From Omphalotus guepiniiformis (taxonomy: Eukaryota > Basidiomycota > Agaricomycetes > Agaricales > Omphalotaceae), in NCBI GenBank assembly GCA_028554645.1, contig JAQOOI010000079.1, forward strand, positions 1,116,001 through 1,180,000: DNA of 64,000 nucleotides, in the 5' to 3' direction. Below are positions 12,241 to 25,043 of this stretch, piece by piece. The notes under the pieces were generated by a model, which did not search any database, was not told the DNA's origin, and saw nothing but the letters and a program-made list of their open reading frames with translations. Every line of letters starts with the position of its first letter. Positions within the stretch are counted from its first letter, which is position 1. Position numbers and translations under genes: made by a program.

Positions 12241-14333
12241 TTAGGGTGATAGCGAAGCTACCAGATTTGCATGTCGGCTGGATCTTGCTTGAATACTACA
12301 TTTGAATGGTAAAGGATATCTATGAAAGAGTTGTGTGAGGCTCGTTCATTAATCTAGACTAGCCGATCACTCACCGAAGCAATCCAGATGTACATAAAGG
12401 AGAAGGTTTGGGAACAGACTCGGAGCCTTCAGATACGTTGAATGTCGCAAGGATATGCGTAATGGTTATGAACAGTTCGGAATGAGCCATATGTCGAGCA
12501 GGGCAGACTCTCCTTCCGTATCCGAAGGCCACGTCCGGGTCCGGAATGTCAGGGTCAAGCTGACCATTCTTTAGGAAGCGTTCGGGCCTGAAGGTTGCTA
12601 CGTCGGAACCGTAGACCTTGGTATCATATAATATAGCCCTATAAGTAAAACAAAATATCAGGACAAGGTGATATGCGTCGAATCATTCACTCGACGAACC
12701 AGGTATTGGGAAGAACGACAGATCCAACAGGAAGATGGTACCCATCATAGGTGTCGTCAGCGCTGAGCCTATGCGGGAACGCTGAAAACATTGATATTAG
12801 CCAACTGACCTAGTAGTCTATAAGCCGCCATTAAACAGGTGATACATACCGAGCGGCACTATGGGATTCCATCGGAGCACTTCTTTGATGATAGCTGCGA
12901 TGTAAGGTAGAGATGCTTCATCTGAAAATGCAGGGAGACGATCTTGAGCGACCTCATCTAGTTCCCGCTGAGCTTTTTCTTGGACTTCTGGATATTGACT
13001 CATGGCAAGGAAAAAGGTCGACAGAGCGGAAACAACCTGGTTTATGATCCTTAAGTAAAACCTTGAGAAAGAAAAACGTCGACGAAAAGACTGACAGCGG
13101 CCGATCCGTTGGCAAACATGGCTGAAGATGTACGCCGAATATCGTCCTCGTTGAGAGCTTTACTGTCAATGAGTTCAGACGTGATTGACTTCTGCGCGGC
13201 TTCTCCATCAGACTGCCAGAATGTGATGATCAGGATAACGGTCGGAAGCTCAATAACGGAAACAGTACCAACGACTTCTTGACGAGAGCAAACGGAACTG
13301 TTTCAGCTATATCCACGGATACCTTCCAGTCTCTAGCCTGCCTTTTAAAGCCAGCAAACGGAGCCCATGTTGGAATATACCTCACTGTCAAGGATGTGTC
13401 AACAAACTCATGGGATATGCAACGCAAGAGACTTACGCAAAGGTATGTAATCAACTAGGTATGATCCGAAGATCCCAGCTGTGCCCAAGGCTTGAATTGC
13501 ATGAGTTGCAGCTCCGATGAAAGGATCTGGTTCGCCAGAAGGTTGCACTTGTAACCCAAATGAAACTTCCAGAGCAAGCCCACTAGCCATACTACGTTTG
13601 ACGTTTGTGTGATCAGCTTTGGCGAGTTACATTAAATTGGATAGAACTTCGTACTGTTGTATATGAGTCAGAAACGCATCCGGTTTTTGTAGAAGGTTTT
13701 TCAAGAAAATTTGTGCCCATTTAGTTTCCTGATCCCTGAATTTGACCACTGAAGCAGGGTTTAAATATTTGTTGAAAATTGCGCGATGTGCTCTCCACGC
13801 CTCCCCGTGTGGCATGAAACCGAAATGCCAGGAAAGTCCGATCCTGCATATTGAAATCAACAGGTGTTCGGATACAATCAAAACGACTGCACCTACAATT
13901 CGTTGATCATGGTCATGCGAGGTCTGTTTGTTCAGTAAGTACCGGCTTTTCGAGCGATGAAGCAACAAACCTGTCAGCATACAGCGCAGATTTACCCTCG
14001 AAGAGAGCTTTCGCTGCATTGCGTGAGTTGACAACGATAACATCTGTTCCCAACACATTCAGATATATGAGATCAGAACCTAAATATCGGGTACGATCAC
14101 GATGTTGAGTCAGTCAGAACTTCCTATTATGAAAACTAGGACTCACTATATTGGCGACTCCATTGCTGGTACACCAGCCAAGGTTCCTTTTGAGGAAGAC
14201 TGAACCAATTTCCAACTAGGGGTAGTGGTCTAGGACCTGGGGGAAGACTTTGTTTACGGCCTCGGCCGTACAGAACGAAAGGGAGAAAGCCCAGAACTGC
14301 AATGGAACAAATTAGCTCCTGTGTGGACAACAT
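12241..14333 (-). CDS. cytochrome P450 with atypical I-helix (spliced)
   Basis: The N-terminus has a signal anchor, then the proline-rich hinge LPPGPRPLPLVGNW. Further exons give GFMPHGEAWRAHRAIF (C-helix WxxxR), FIGAATHAIQALGT, and SQYPEVQEKAQRELDEV. The K-helix is IIKEVLRWNP (ExxR present) and the PERF motif is FRPERF. The haem loop is FGYGRRVCPARHMA, with Ala where Gly is usual after Cys-Pro. The I-helix, across an intron near 13095, reads MFANGSAAVVSALSTFF, where relatives have AGGADTT; the acid-alcohol pair is missing. The last exon, after a short intron, ends YPLPFKC...LVASLSP with TAA at 12241-12243. All frames are open. It resembles the basidiomycete O-methylsterigmatocystin oxidoreductase-like P450s. 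Confidence 0.87.
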
Positions 14334-15075
14334 TCTTCGACGGTTTTCTGTGGTAACATTTCATGAAAACCTTCAGTTCTTATACCATGAATGGTCTCCT
14401 ATACGCTCCTATATTGTCCTATGTCTTCCGAGGTCCTCGATTGTCGGACGCTAAACGCATAGAATCCAGACCATACACGTAGTCTCGTTCACAGAAAACT
14501 CATCGAAGTACTTATCCCACGTGTCAAAAACATATACACAATCCGTCATATAGATGCTGAGCACTGACTGCAGGTCCATTTGATGCTTTACTTGGAGAGC
14601 TGAGGCAAGGAGAGACCTATACCAACGAGCTCAGTCGATTGAGGTCATGCAAGAGTCATGCGTTAAAATACGTTTCATCAAGGTCTAGATTGGCTGCATT
14701 ACTCATCCCATTCAGAAATCATTTGAAAGCCGCAAGGGATCGGACGGAATCGCGAGAGTGCCAGCAAACCCCATGTCAGCATTGCTTGCGAAGCACCGCG
14801 AAAAACAAAGCGATGTCGTCAAAATACTGGTGTATGGCAACTCAGTAAGAGGATAGAACGGGAATGAAAAAGTTCGCGGGTAGCCACAAATGTAGAGGAT
14901 TCGCGTTTTCCTCAGTCCCGGGCTAATATGTACCTGGGGTCTTTCCCTGAGGACACTGCCAGCCTGTTCAACTAACTCCAACCCAAGGCCCTCCTGCTAA
15001 CCGCCCTCTCCGCGACCTTACTCCTCGAGCTTGATCTCCCCATCGTCCCAGTGCGCAGGGTTGCATCTGAGTGTT
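14334..15075. other. intergenic, no gene recognised
   Basis: This is the P450 promoter side plus the 3' flank of RLI1. It holds one 69-codon plus-strand frame and one 89-codon minus-strand frame with no recognisable content. Confidence 0.4.
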
Positions 15076-17422
15076 TCAATCTTCAAGGAAGAAATAGTTA
15101 CCCGAAGCTAGCAAGTTAAGATGTCAATAGGCAACACAAACGAAGACGTAAGACTCGAGTACACACTTTTCTGTTCGCGATCCTTGACACTGTTGAGCTT
15201 GTTAACTCGAGGTCGGAAGTTAGTAGGATCACGGCGGAACGTGATTTCCAACGATGCAAGGAAACGGTTCATGCCGGAAAGCAAGGTCTGCGGTCTGAAC
15301 GGGAAACTCGTCAGTATTTTTGCTGGGAACAAGGTGCATAGACGTACGGAGTCGCTGTCGCAGCAACAGCGGGTTGTCCTTCGAACACAATGACACGGTC
15401 GGCTAGGTAAGTGGCCATGATGAAATCATGCTCAATGACGAAAGCGGTCTTTTTAGCGTGCAAAATGAATCTTCAAGGCGCGTTTCAGTATACCACTGCA
15501 CAAGACGCAGACTTATACTGACCGTTTTATAACTTTGCTGGCAATGATACGTTGTTCGGAATCCAAGAAACTACTAGGTTCGTCGAGAAGGTACACAGAA
15601 ACATTGGGCATGCCTGAGAGTGACTTTAGCAAATGGACATAATTCATCATTAAACATAAATTTCGTACCCAAGGCCAAGACAATAGCCACTCTCTGCAAC
15701 TCTCCTCCAGACAATGTCTTCACGTCCTGATCCATAATGTTATCCAGACTCATAGGTTTCAGTACATCAGCCTGGAACTGGGGATGCATGAAAGCCTGTT
15801 TAATCCGCTTCAAAAGAAGCATCCGGACAGTTCCAGGGAACTTGGGAGAGATCGTCTGAGGCTTGAGTGACACAGCTAGAGTTTGCTTGTCTGTTTCGAT
15901 ATCTGGAGTGTCGCCAGCAAGGAGACGAACAAATGTCGTCTTTCCGGTACCATTCTCGCCTAACATGACAATGATCTCTGAGTCAGTGAAGCTCCCAGCC
16001 TCCACCGACAACTTGAACCCGCCGAGAGTCTTTGTCATGGCAGGATAGGTGTATTGTCGGGTCTTGTCTACAACAATTTCTTCGGCAGTCTCGACCATCT
16101 TGAATGAGAGCGACTCCTCGCGGAACCGCAAGTTCTCAGTGGGGATAAACCCGTCTAAGAAGATGTTGATACCTAAGGGGGTTGTTTCAGCAATCTACTA
16201 CAATATGGCGAGAAAGAGGATCTGACCTTCACGAACCGACGACGGCATGGTTACCACTCCGTACATGGAGGGTTTACCATAGAGACAGCAAACGAAGTCG
16301 GACAAATAATCCAGCACGGAAAGATCGTGCTCTACAGCTACGACATAACAGTCTGGGCCGAGAAGCTCCCGAATGACTTCGGCTGCTTTGAGACGTTGTT
16401 TGATATCTAAGTAACTGGAAGGCTCGTCAAACATATATCTAAAGGCAGTAATCACGTCAGATAGGCTGCCAGTAAGTCGCAAAATACAGAAGAACGCACA
16501 CGTCAGCCTTCTGTATACAAGACATTGCAATTGCAAATCTCTGCAGCTCTCCACCAGACAACTGCGAAACCTCTCTTTCCAAAACCTTGTTGAGTTCCAA
16601 GTCATCACATATCTTTTGTTTATTATCAAGCTCGAGTTTGGAATCAAGCATCTGGGTGACAGTCATGGGTCCTTTGATCGCTCTCGGTATATGGTCAACG
16701 TATTGGGGCTTGATAAGGGCTTTGAGGTTATCTTCAAGTACTTTTGTGAAATAGTTCTGAAGTTCCGAGCCACGGAAATACTTCAAAATCTCCTGCCAAT
16801 CCGGTGGATCCTATGGAATGAAGTTGAGCATGATCGATAGAAACGTGTTCGAACAACTCACATCATAACGTCCGAGGTTGGGCTTCAATTTTCCAGCTAA
16901 AATTTTGAGAGCAGTGCTCTTTCCAATACCGTTCGTTCCTACTAATCCGAGGACTTGTCCAGGTCTGGGAGTGGGTAGTCGATGGAGCTTGAAGGCATTC
17001 GCAGTATAGCGGTGAGTAACTTCCGATTCCAAATTCGTGGGCAAGTTGATGATAGCGATAGCTTCAAAAGGGCATCTGAAAATTGTTGAAGTTGGTACCT
17101 TCAGTCTTCGAGTAGGAACTCATTTTTTTACACATATACCACAACCAATACATAGAAACTCTGAGATGAATGCGATCTTGTCTGTAGGCTTGACCTCTAT
17201 ACACAATTTACCTACGAAAGTAAAGATCAATAATCCAAGTCTAAAATCAATCTAGAAGTAAATCGTACCCATTCTGACCACAGGACATGACTTGGGCCGA
17301 TCTCAGTAAAAAATGACCAAGCGAGCAATCAGAGATCGCACCTTTTTGCATTCCTGGGCACATCGCTTGGGCTTGCATCGATTAGAGTCGACGATAGCGA
17401 TACGAGTTATTTTGTCTGCCAT
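15076..17422 (-). CDS. RLI1: ribosome recycling ATPase ABCE1/RLI1 (spliced)
   Basis: This is an essential ABC protein that splits terminated ribosomes and acts in ribosome biogenesis and translation initiation. The N-terminus [19 protein letters not shown] starts the Fe-S domain with its CxxxC cysteines. NBD1 has Walker [10 protein letters not shown] and signature [12 protein letters not shown], then [22 protein letters not shown]2 has Walker [10 protein letters not shown] and signature [12 protein letters not shown], then an intron whose removal gives [20 protein letters not shown]. The C-terminus is [19 protein letters not shown], then a last exon SGNYFFLED with TGA at 15076-15078. At least eight introns. 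All catalytic motifs of both sites are present. The gene is head to head with the parvulin gene, 165 bp between ATGs. Confidence 0.95.
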
Positions 17423-17587
17423 CTTCTCTTACGACTTCAGAGCGAGAGATGAACGGTAAAATCAACCACTGCCCAGCCATCATCATCACTGGCGGCGGCG
17501 GCACCGCGGCACGTGACCTTCAGTAATGCCTAATCGTTCATAGGCCGAGTTACTTACTGAACACTTACTGAACGTCGCACATTTGAC

Positions 17588-18249
17588 ATGGCTAACAAGA
17601 AATCTGGGACAGCAGACAAGAAATCCAACAAAAACGATGCAAAGAACAAGTCTGATGGTGGAGAAGAGAAGCAGTCCAAGGTGCGTATCCATCCTCAATA
17701 CTGTCAAGCAGCGAAACCAACTCATATTCATCTTATCTTACACAAGTAGGGTAAAGGTGGATTGAAACCTGCAACTGCTGTCAATGTTCGCCATATTCTG
17801 TGCGAGAAGCATGCCAAAGCCACGGAAGCCTTGCAGAAACTTCAGGTGCAAATTATCTGTCTTGGTGCTGTGCCGTTTCTATCTCATAACGATCTATAAC
17901 GATGATTCATGCAGGAGGGTCAGTCTTTCAATAAGGTAGCGCAGGAGTACTCGGAAGACAAAGCGAAAGGTGCTGTTTATTTTTTTTTCACTTTGACAAG
18001 CGAATTTTAATCGCACTTGGGTTAGCTGGCGGCAGTCTTGGTTGGATGACAAGGGGCAGCATGGTATGTTTCTTATATGTAACAACTTGCAACAGCTCTC
18101 GTCAATTATGAACACTGCATCCATAGGTGGGTCCATTCCAGGATGCCGCCTTCGCACTTACTCCATCGACCGTGGATAAACCATTGATCTCACCTCTGGT
18201 CAAAACAAACTTCGGCTACCACATCATCATGGTAGAAGGACGTCGATGA
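17588..18249 (+). CDS. parvulin-type peptidyl-prolyl cis-trans isomerase (PIN4/Par14-like)
   Basis: This has five exons: 17588-17680, 17750-17845, 17915-17969, 18026-18063 and 18127-18249. All introns are GT-AG, 56-69 bp. The protein starts [13 protein letters not shown] with a Lys-rich basic tail like that of Par14/PIN4, which binds nucleic acid and is linked to ribosome biogenesis. The parvulin domain follows: [50 protein letters not shown], and the end [12 protein letters not shown]. The active-site His pair (RHIL and GYHII) and the GGSLG loop are present. Length is about 134 residues, normal for the family. It has no WW domain, which excludes Pin1/Ess1. Confidence 0.93.
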
Positions 18250-18488
18250 TCCGTAACAGTATACATTTCGACTCAGTAAGATACATGCTGTGTTACTGTA
18301 TACATACACAATAGACGTGCCACCCAGCTACAGCTTCAATCATGCAACAGGGTCAGATTACATGTATAATGTATTAAAAATAAGATTACGCCTGTCCATG
18401 AAAGTAAATTCTACCTTTCGTCTCCAAACATTACTCGAAATAGATGGGAAATGGTATGTTGGTATGGATAGCATGTCATGTAACAAGG

Positions 18489-21400
18489 TCAGGAAGAATA
18501 AGGATAAAACGGACGAGGGTCGCCGAGTGCATGCGTATACGGGTTGACACCCGGTGCAGGAGATGAAGAACTGCCTAAAGGAGGCGTGGGGGCAGGAGGA
18601 GGATGCCCTGTCATGATCGGATAGGAAGTTTGATATGGGTACGCATAGGGAAGATAATGTCTTGCACTGGCGTAGCCGCCGTTTGGTGCATACGTAGCTA
18701 TACTCGTTGTACTCGGTGCAGATCCAGGTGGAGGAGGATATCCAGTGGGAGGGGGTCCGAAGCCCGGAGCTGCACTAACATAACCTTGTGCTGCGTAAAG
18801 TGACGACATCGCCATTGGGGGTGCACCATAAGCAGCTACCCCGGTGGTGTATCTCGGAAATCGAGAGTCCCCATAACCTGAAGTATGGGTGTAGAGGGTG
18901 GCCATCTCACCAGAAGGAGCGGCCATGGTCGGAAACGCCGGTGCATTTACAAAGTCCCTGTAAGATGCTACAGGATTCTCTGGCGCATGAGGAGTCGGTG
19001 TACCAGGTTTCGGAGATGAGACTGTATCAGATCTCGATTCATCCAAAGGAAGAGATGCCATAGGAGGTACCTCGTCAGGCTCTTCAGTAGTCGGTGTAGG
19101 TGCAGAAGCGACGACCTGCTGGACAGTTTCCGGGGCTTGTACCGGTGACACTGACCGTCTGGGCGCATTCTCTACGATCTTGTCCAATCCCATTGAGACC
19201 AGATTGACTTTAAAGTAAGCGTAAACTTGGCCAGTGGTCTTGAGGTCGCATAAGTAAACAAATCTCGCTTCAAATAGATGTTCTCACCTTGTTTGGCATG
19301 GAAGCCGCGATTCTTTTAAAGTCGTCACCGTGCTGGCCAAGAAGTTTCAGAAATAGGTCTGATGAGATGATAGAACGGAAGTATGAGGAAGAGTTGGGGA
19401 GGATGGAGCAGACGAAACCGAGCTTACTACTGTCTTCATCGGACCATAACTTGCGTCGGGAAATTGCATCCCGATCGGAGAACATGTCTTCAGGTACTGC
19501 GGGAGGCGTAGAGTCATCGGCACCGTCATCAGATACAATGGCTGCAGACTTCAGTACTTTGCGACCTCCGCGCCTGGCTCTTTTGGCCGGTCTGGCCTCA
19601 GGTTCTTCCTAGAAAGGTAGAAGACAAATCAATCCAAACGTCGTGCAAGCGATAAGATATTACCATACCGTGGCGTCGTCGTCACCGTCGATTGCGGCCC
19701 CAATGGATGTCCTATTCCCAGCACCACGACGTCGCCTTGATTTTCCCTCCGGTTCAGGTGTGGGTGTATCCGTAGTAGGCGTACTTTCAAGATGAGCTAC
19801 TGGGCGCCTGGAGGATGGCTTCTTAACTTCCACAGCAGGGACGGGAGTCGGGATCGGGACCGGCGTTGGAGCTGGGGCTGGGTTCACTGACACCGCTGGC
19901 ACCGCCGCCCCTCTCCTTCCCTTACCCTTACCGCCTGCCCCACGAGCGGTCCCGGCAACCGACTCCGAAACCTCCGCATCATGCTTTCGTATGTCAGCGA
20001 GTAAAGCATTTGCCTTGCGCTTAGTAGACTTTCTCTTGCCTCTTCTGCCAGGCGCGCGCATGGCAACGACATTCCTGAAATCGATATCTACCTTCTTGTG
20101 CAGATAGTAGAATTCCACACATTGAGATGCAGTCTTATTGGGAAGAAATCTCGCGATTGCTCCAAACTGCTTCGGGAACAAAGCAAATTTATCTTGAAAT
20201 ATTCGCTTCTCCTCCTCGGTCCAGTCATGAATCCCGGTCTGAGGAGCGTAATACTCGGAAGGATTATCAACTCGAAGATTATTATCATCGTAGACATGAT
20301 CGACCTTTCCTTTCGTTACGGAAATCATGTCAGGGATGGTAGCCACGTTCCGTAGGCACAGCTGATTCGGATCCGAAGCCTCATTATTTAGGCTGGCGAT
20401 GATCTGCTCCATCTCCAAATCAGAGCGTACGGCGTCCCCAAGCGTGGCCGCAGACCGCCGGGTCGTACGTCCAGTCACAGGCGGTGCAGAGAGGGCCAGG
20501 GTTGAGGCTCTGTCATCCGTTGTAAGAGCAGTACTCTTGCCCTTTGCCTGCTTATCCAACATCGTACAATGGGCCACCCATTTGTCGTGAAGGTTGACGT
20601 ACTGTTTGGTTAGTCTCTGCACCTTCTCTTTGAAGTTACGCTGGCGCTCCTCAAACCTTTCGACCAGACTGCCTCTGATCTTCTCGGCAGTCTCGGACCG
20701 TGCTTTCACACGAGCGCTTTGCGGGTGCGATAGCTCTGTCATTACATCTTGTACACTTGCGCCAGGAATTGGCGCTTCGAAGGAAGATTTGGGAAGTGCT
20801 AGATTACTCGAAAGAACTGGCTCGACACGCTCCTCATTGGTCTGACGATCTGCGAGTAGTCGTGTCATCACCACCGAACGGAGTGCTTCTTGGAGATTCT
20901 TGACTTGTTTGATGTCAGGTATGTCACTGGGGCTGAACTCCGGTATCGGGGGCTTCGAAAAACGGGATAAAACGATAGGCGAAGGAGCCGCTATTGGATC
21001 CCGGGGAGTCGTGATAACCTCGTCGGGAGGACTTTTTTTCCCGATCGAGTTTACTGCCTGATCTGGCCTTGCTCTAGATTGCTGACCTTGCAACTGTGAT
21101 TCCAGAGAAACATTAGACTGCTTCATAGCCGATACGAATTCTGCCGACTTGCTTGCCTCTTGAATCATCGAGAGATCGACTAGTTGAGAGTTCTGAATAT
21201 CTGCAGCCACAGTGTTGGAGAGATCCTTGAAGAAGCTGCTATCCGGAGGTGTCTTGGTAACCTCGTTGGGTTTTATAGAACCCGATGACGGTTGCTGTCC
21301 GACACCTGGAATAAGGTTCAACAAAATGATGCACAAAGGTCTAAAGATGTACAATCGAAAAGAATGTACTCACTCTGGCTATCGCTGGCAGGTTCTGATA

Positions 21401-22823
21401 CGAGAGAAGTATCAAGTCGAGATCCAGCAGAGTCCGGCTCTTGAGGTATATATTCTGCGGTAACACTGGTCACAGCGGTTTTGACCACCTCGGTCTGCAA
21501 CGAGCCATCCAAGGGTTGATGTTCTGTATGAGAATCTCTTGCAATGATGTCCTCGTCCATCGGGGCTGGGCATGGTTTGACAGAGCTCTCCCTCGAAGAC
21601 GCGATTGATGAATGCGACGGAGAACGTGACCTAGAGTGTATTACATCAAAAGACGAAGATGCACGATCGATTGTTCGACGAGCAGAGGTTTTCGGGGAAT
21701 GAGGTTGCGGGCCAGGAACCGGTTTCTTGTCCAGAGTATGAGCGGAAATGCCACGATTTCGATCTCTAGACCAAGACCCAGTAGAACGAACGTGATCAGG
21801 AGCATCAGAATCAACATCTCTAGGAGGCAGGCGAGACCGTCTTGGAGGTGAACGCGACCGAGAACGTGACAAGGAGCGTGATCGTGAACGTGAGACGGTG
21901 GGCGAACGAGAGCGTGACTTGGAACGCGACCAAGAACGAGATCGAGGGCGAGGACTATAACGACGCACAGGAGAGCGTGAAAATGATCGGGAACGCGATA
22001 GATTCCGCCTACTATTTCGAGAGCCGTAACCTTCGCTATTGGAGTAGAGGCGACTAGGGTCGTCATACGGGCGATATGTATTGTATCTATCGCGTGCATC
22101 AGAAGTGAAAGAGTCCCTACGAACATGCCTTTCCTGAAATGCGGGCCCCGAAGGCCGCGAAGCTTTACTTGTATATACGTCGCGATCATGAGCTCGTCCA
22201 TGAAATTCGGCAGACGCGATACGTCCAGGTGAAGACAGCTTGAAACTGCTAGCGAAGTCAACAAACATATAATTATCTGAAGAAAATGAAAAGAAAAAAA
22301 AAAAACATACCGATCCATGGAGTTCCTCCTTTCTACATCAGTCCCGTTTGAATGTTTCCAATTGTCGGACGGTTGAGATACCCGGCCGACAGTAGAATCC
22401 TTTCTACTGCTCGAGCTGTCTCTATCTCGAGAGGAATTGGGTGACGAAATGTACCTTGAGTCATGATCCCGAGGATACCGACTACTAGGCGGAGGAACCC
22501 GATATCGCTCATGAACACCTCCACTGTAAGATCCACGATGGTCATGGAAAGGTTCGGAGTGCAATACATTTGGAGAGCGGTAAAAGCTTGAACTTGAGGA
22601 CTCATACGGGTAGCTCACACGACGAGACTCTGGTGGTGTCATCGGTCCAGAATGAGCAGGTCTCTAAATAATAAAGATATAAGTAGCAATAAGTAGTAAT
22701 TCTTCCGAAGTATGTTAGACCGGCACAGACATCGTACGAGTGGGAATAGGATCCTGAAGGTCGACGAGGAATGTGCGATCCCGAAGGTAATGGCGCAGGC
22801 AAGGCATCATAACTAGTAGACAT
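18489..22823 (-). CDS. SNT1: SNT1/NCoR-SMRT-like co-repressor with two SANT domains (spliced)
   Basis: This is a large nuclear protein, probably the Set3C-type histone deacetylase scaffold. It starts MSTSYDALPAPLPSG. The first third is low complexity, rich in Ser, Arg, Tyr and Pro, with a dense RS stretch (near 21830-22020) such as SRSPVRRYSPRPRSRSWSR. A coiled region follows near 20600 (RFEERQRNFKEKVQRLTKQY). SANT1 is WTEEEKRIFQDKFALFPKQF, then IARFLPNKTASQCVEFYY, near 20130. SANT2 is RKLWSDEDS joined over an intron to NLFLKLLGQHGDDFKRIA, then MPNKTTGQVYAYFK, near 19300. The C-terminus is Pro/Gly/Tyr-rich and ends FYPYSS with TGA at 18489-18491. Two SANTs in this order are the NCoR/SMRT/Snt1 hallmark. 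Several introns; the largest open exon spans about 19660-21310. Confidence 0.9.
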
Positions 22824-23397
22824 TGGACGAAGTCACTGAAAGCAAGTAAAGAAACTGCTCCAGTCGTTGCCTCAATTAGACCTATTCAGCGACTAGATTA
22901 TCGCAACAAACGCTTGAGTGAAGACACTAGAAAGATTTGGTAGAATAGAAGATCGAAGTCGGAAGAAAAGTGTGAAGTCTGAGTGAGAGAGATGCAAGAA
23001 GCCACAATGTAAACAAATTGACCAGACACGTTGATTACTAATATACAAGCACACAGTTTCCCACGGTTCTCATCGTTGGTCCTGGACTCTTGAGTCTCTC
23101 ATTTCAACTTGGGTGACAACTAGGGGACTCATTGTTCGTGCCTAATGAACGGTACATCGTCGACGTCTCCAAAAGAGATTAACTGGTAGTAAGTCGCATC
23201 TCATCCTTCCTACATAGCAGATGTTTGATATTTCGCCCACAGAACTTGCCGAAGAGAAATTTGACAACGGCAAATCTCGGCAAGGGACACTGATGTGTGG
23301 ACAATGAAATACAGTATCGTATCACGATGGATCTTCTACTATAAAGTACAACCATCCTCTCGCAGGTCCGTGTAAGGCAATACGCGGTAGATAAACA
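22824..23397. other. divergent promoter region
   Basis: This lies between SNT1 (minus) and the APH-like gene (plus). Candidate TATA-like A/T tracts are present but none is convincing. No coding sequence. Confidence 0.4.
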
Positions 23398-24735
23398 ATG
23401 GTCGAACTTTCCCCACTTTATCTAAATTGCCAATTGGTGTATACAGACTTAGAACCGCTGTCTTACGAAGACTGGTTCTTTACGGTGGCGACAACAACGC
23501 GCGCTTATAGACGTTGCAAGCTCTGCTTTGAACAGCAGCGTTGTAGCAACGAGACTGCGTGCAATCTCAGACAACGGCGTGAGTGTATCCAACAAACTTC
23601 TAGCTGCGAAGAGCACTAAACGTTGTATGTGTATGTAGACCTTGCAACTGACACTGGCCAATTCGAGTTCTGCCATCATGCGGAACCCAGCATTGGAGCA
23701 TGAAGACCCTAATGTCGCTACCTGGAATCGGCGAAAGTTCAAGGCGGAGACCTCTATCCTCAGGTGGCTAGATATTGTCGTCGACGCGCCTGTTCCGTCT
23801 ATCCTTTACTTAAATGAAGAAGATGGAACGGTAATATCAACCTTGCTGCCAGGACTCGATGCCGCACATGCATACCCACACCTAGACGTTACAGCCAAGG
23901 TAATATAAGACCTCACAATAATTTTGATCCGAGCCTAAAAGGTCTCTAGGAACTGTCCGTAACTTCATATGCATCGGTCTTTTTGCCAATCTTCAAACTC
24001 TCTGTTCCACAAAAGGCTCGGCTCGGCGTCTTCCTGGTCGAATTTTAAACTAGAAGTCGGTTCTTATGTTAGTCTATCCCCAATACACTCATTCAATGTA
24101 GATGAGGGTGACGATCTGTTCACATTCTTCGATCGTGCTATCGAGTCTCGCAAAATACGTTCTGCTCAACAAGATGATTCCGAAGTCCACGCTCTCATAT
24201 GCGACCGATTGAATCGTCTCTCTGAAGGCATTCGTCCCTTGATAAAAACATTGTCGCAAAATCCAAGTATGATGCGGTTTGCCTTGTGCCACGACGATGT
24301 CCGTCCAAACAACATTCTCCTCGATCCCATCTCCGGTCATGTAACAGGCACAGTCGATTGGGAATACCATAGCTTTCTACCTGCGTGTTTAGCAGTAAGC
24401 TACCCCTCATGGATTGTTCCCAGCCCCCGTGAAGATCTCCGGTATAAAAATCCAAAATCACGCTGGGCTTCTTATCTTTATGAGAGCCCTGAAGAGAGTG
24501 ATAGGCTAAAGTCTTTGTATGAAAAAGTAGGTTGTCTCGTAACATGTCATAGTGCGCTTGTGTTTGACGAATTTAACAGACCGTGAAAGCACTCGACGAA
24601 GAGTATTGGCATTGTCTTGTACGAGGTGCAAATATACGAGATGCTCTACGATGGTTGATTGAAGGTGATTGCGACAGAGATCCGGCATGTGCTGGTATGG
24701 CAGGTTGGGTCGAGGCCGTGCTGTTTAACTCATGA
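23398..24735 (+). pseudogene. APH/choline-kinase-like phosphotransferase, apparently frameshifted
   Basis: This is an aminoglycoside-phosphotransferase-fold kinase-like gene. It starts MVELSPLYL, then TDLEPLSYEDWFFTV. After a first intron: LQLTLANSSSAIMRNP, EHEDPNVATWNRRKFKAETS, ISTLLPGLDAAHAYPHLD. Later exons carry the catalytic loop LCHDDVRPNNILLD (HxDxxxxN type) and the metal-binding VDWEYHSF, and end WVEAVLFNS with TGA at 24733-24735. Two breaks are seen. At CGCGCGC (23498-23504) the N-terminal frame does not continue into the frame that splices correctly. At TTTT (24043-24046) the open frame switches by one base with no in-phase splice pair nearby. Either this is a recent pseudogene or the assembly has indels. 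Catalytic residues are intact. Confidence 0.7.
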
Positions 24736-25043
24736 AATATCCAGTACTGAGTGTGATGTAGATACGCAAATAGAGCAATTCATGCATTCTGGAGATGCTG
24801 TCGAACATGACATTCATGGTACATGAACGATCGCCTTTCCTAGTACAACGCCACAGTGAAGCTTTTACTTGCGCACAACGGACGTTGAAGAGTTGAACTT
24901 GGACTCGAGCTCGGAGATGAAATCTACATCACAGGTGCTCAACTTGTTCGCATTTCGCCATTCGCAGATAGCTTCAAGGAAGTCCATTTCTTATTGCTAC
25001 AGTACACATCGCACTACTTTTAGTACCTTCATTGAAACGTGGT
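24736..25043. other. convergent intergenic region
   Basis: This is the shared 3' flank of the APH-like gene (plus) and the GNAT gene (minus). The plus-strand frame from 24869 to 25219 overlaps the GNAT last exon and is taken as a shadow. Confidence 0.4.

Noticed and set aside
21641..22642. 333-codon minus frame overlapping the SNT1 N-terminus
   Set aside because: It reads through an SNT1 intron and then shifts to a frame rich in His, Val and Leu opposite the RS repeats; the RS frame is the one that continues to the SANT exons.
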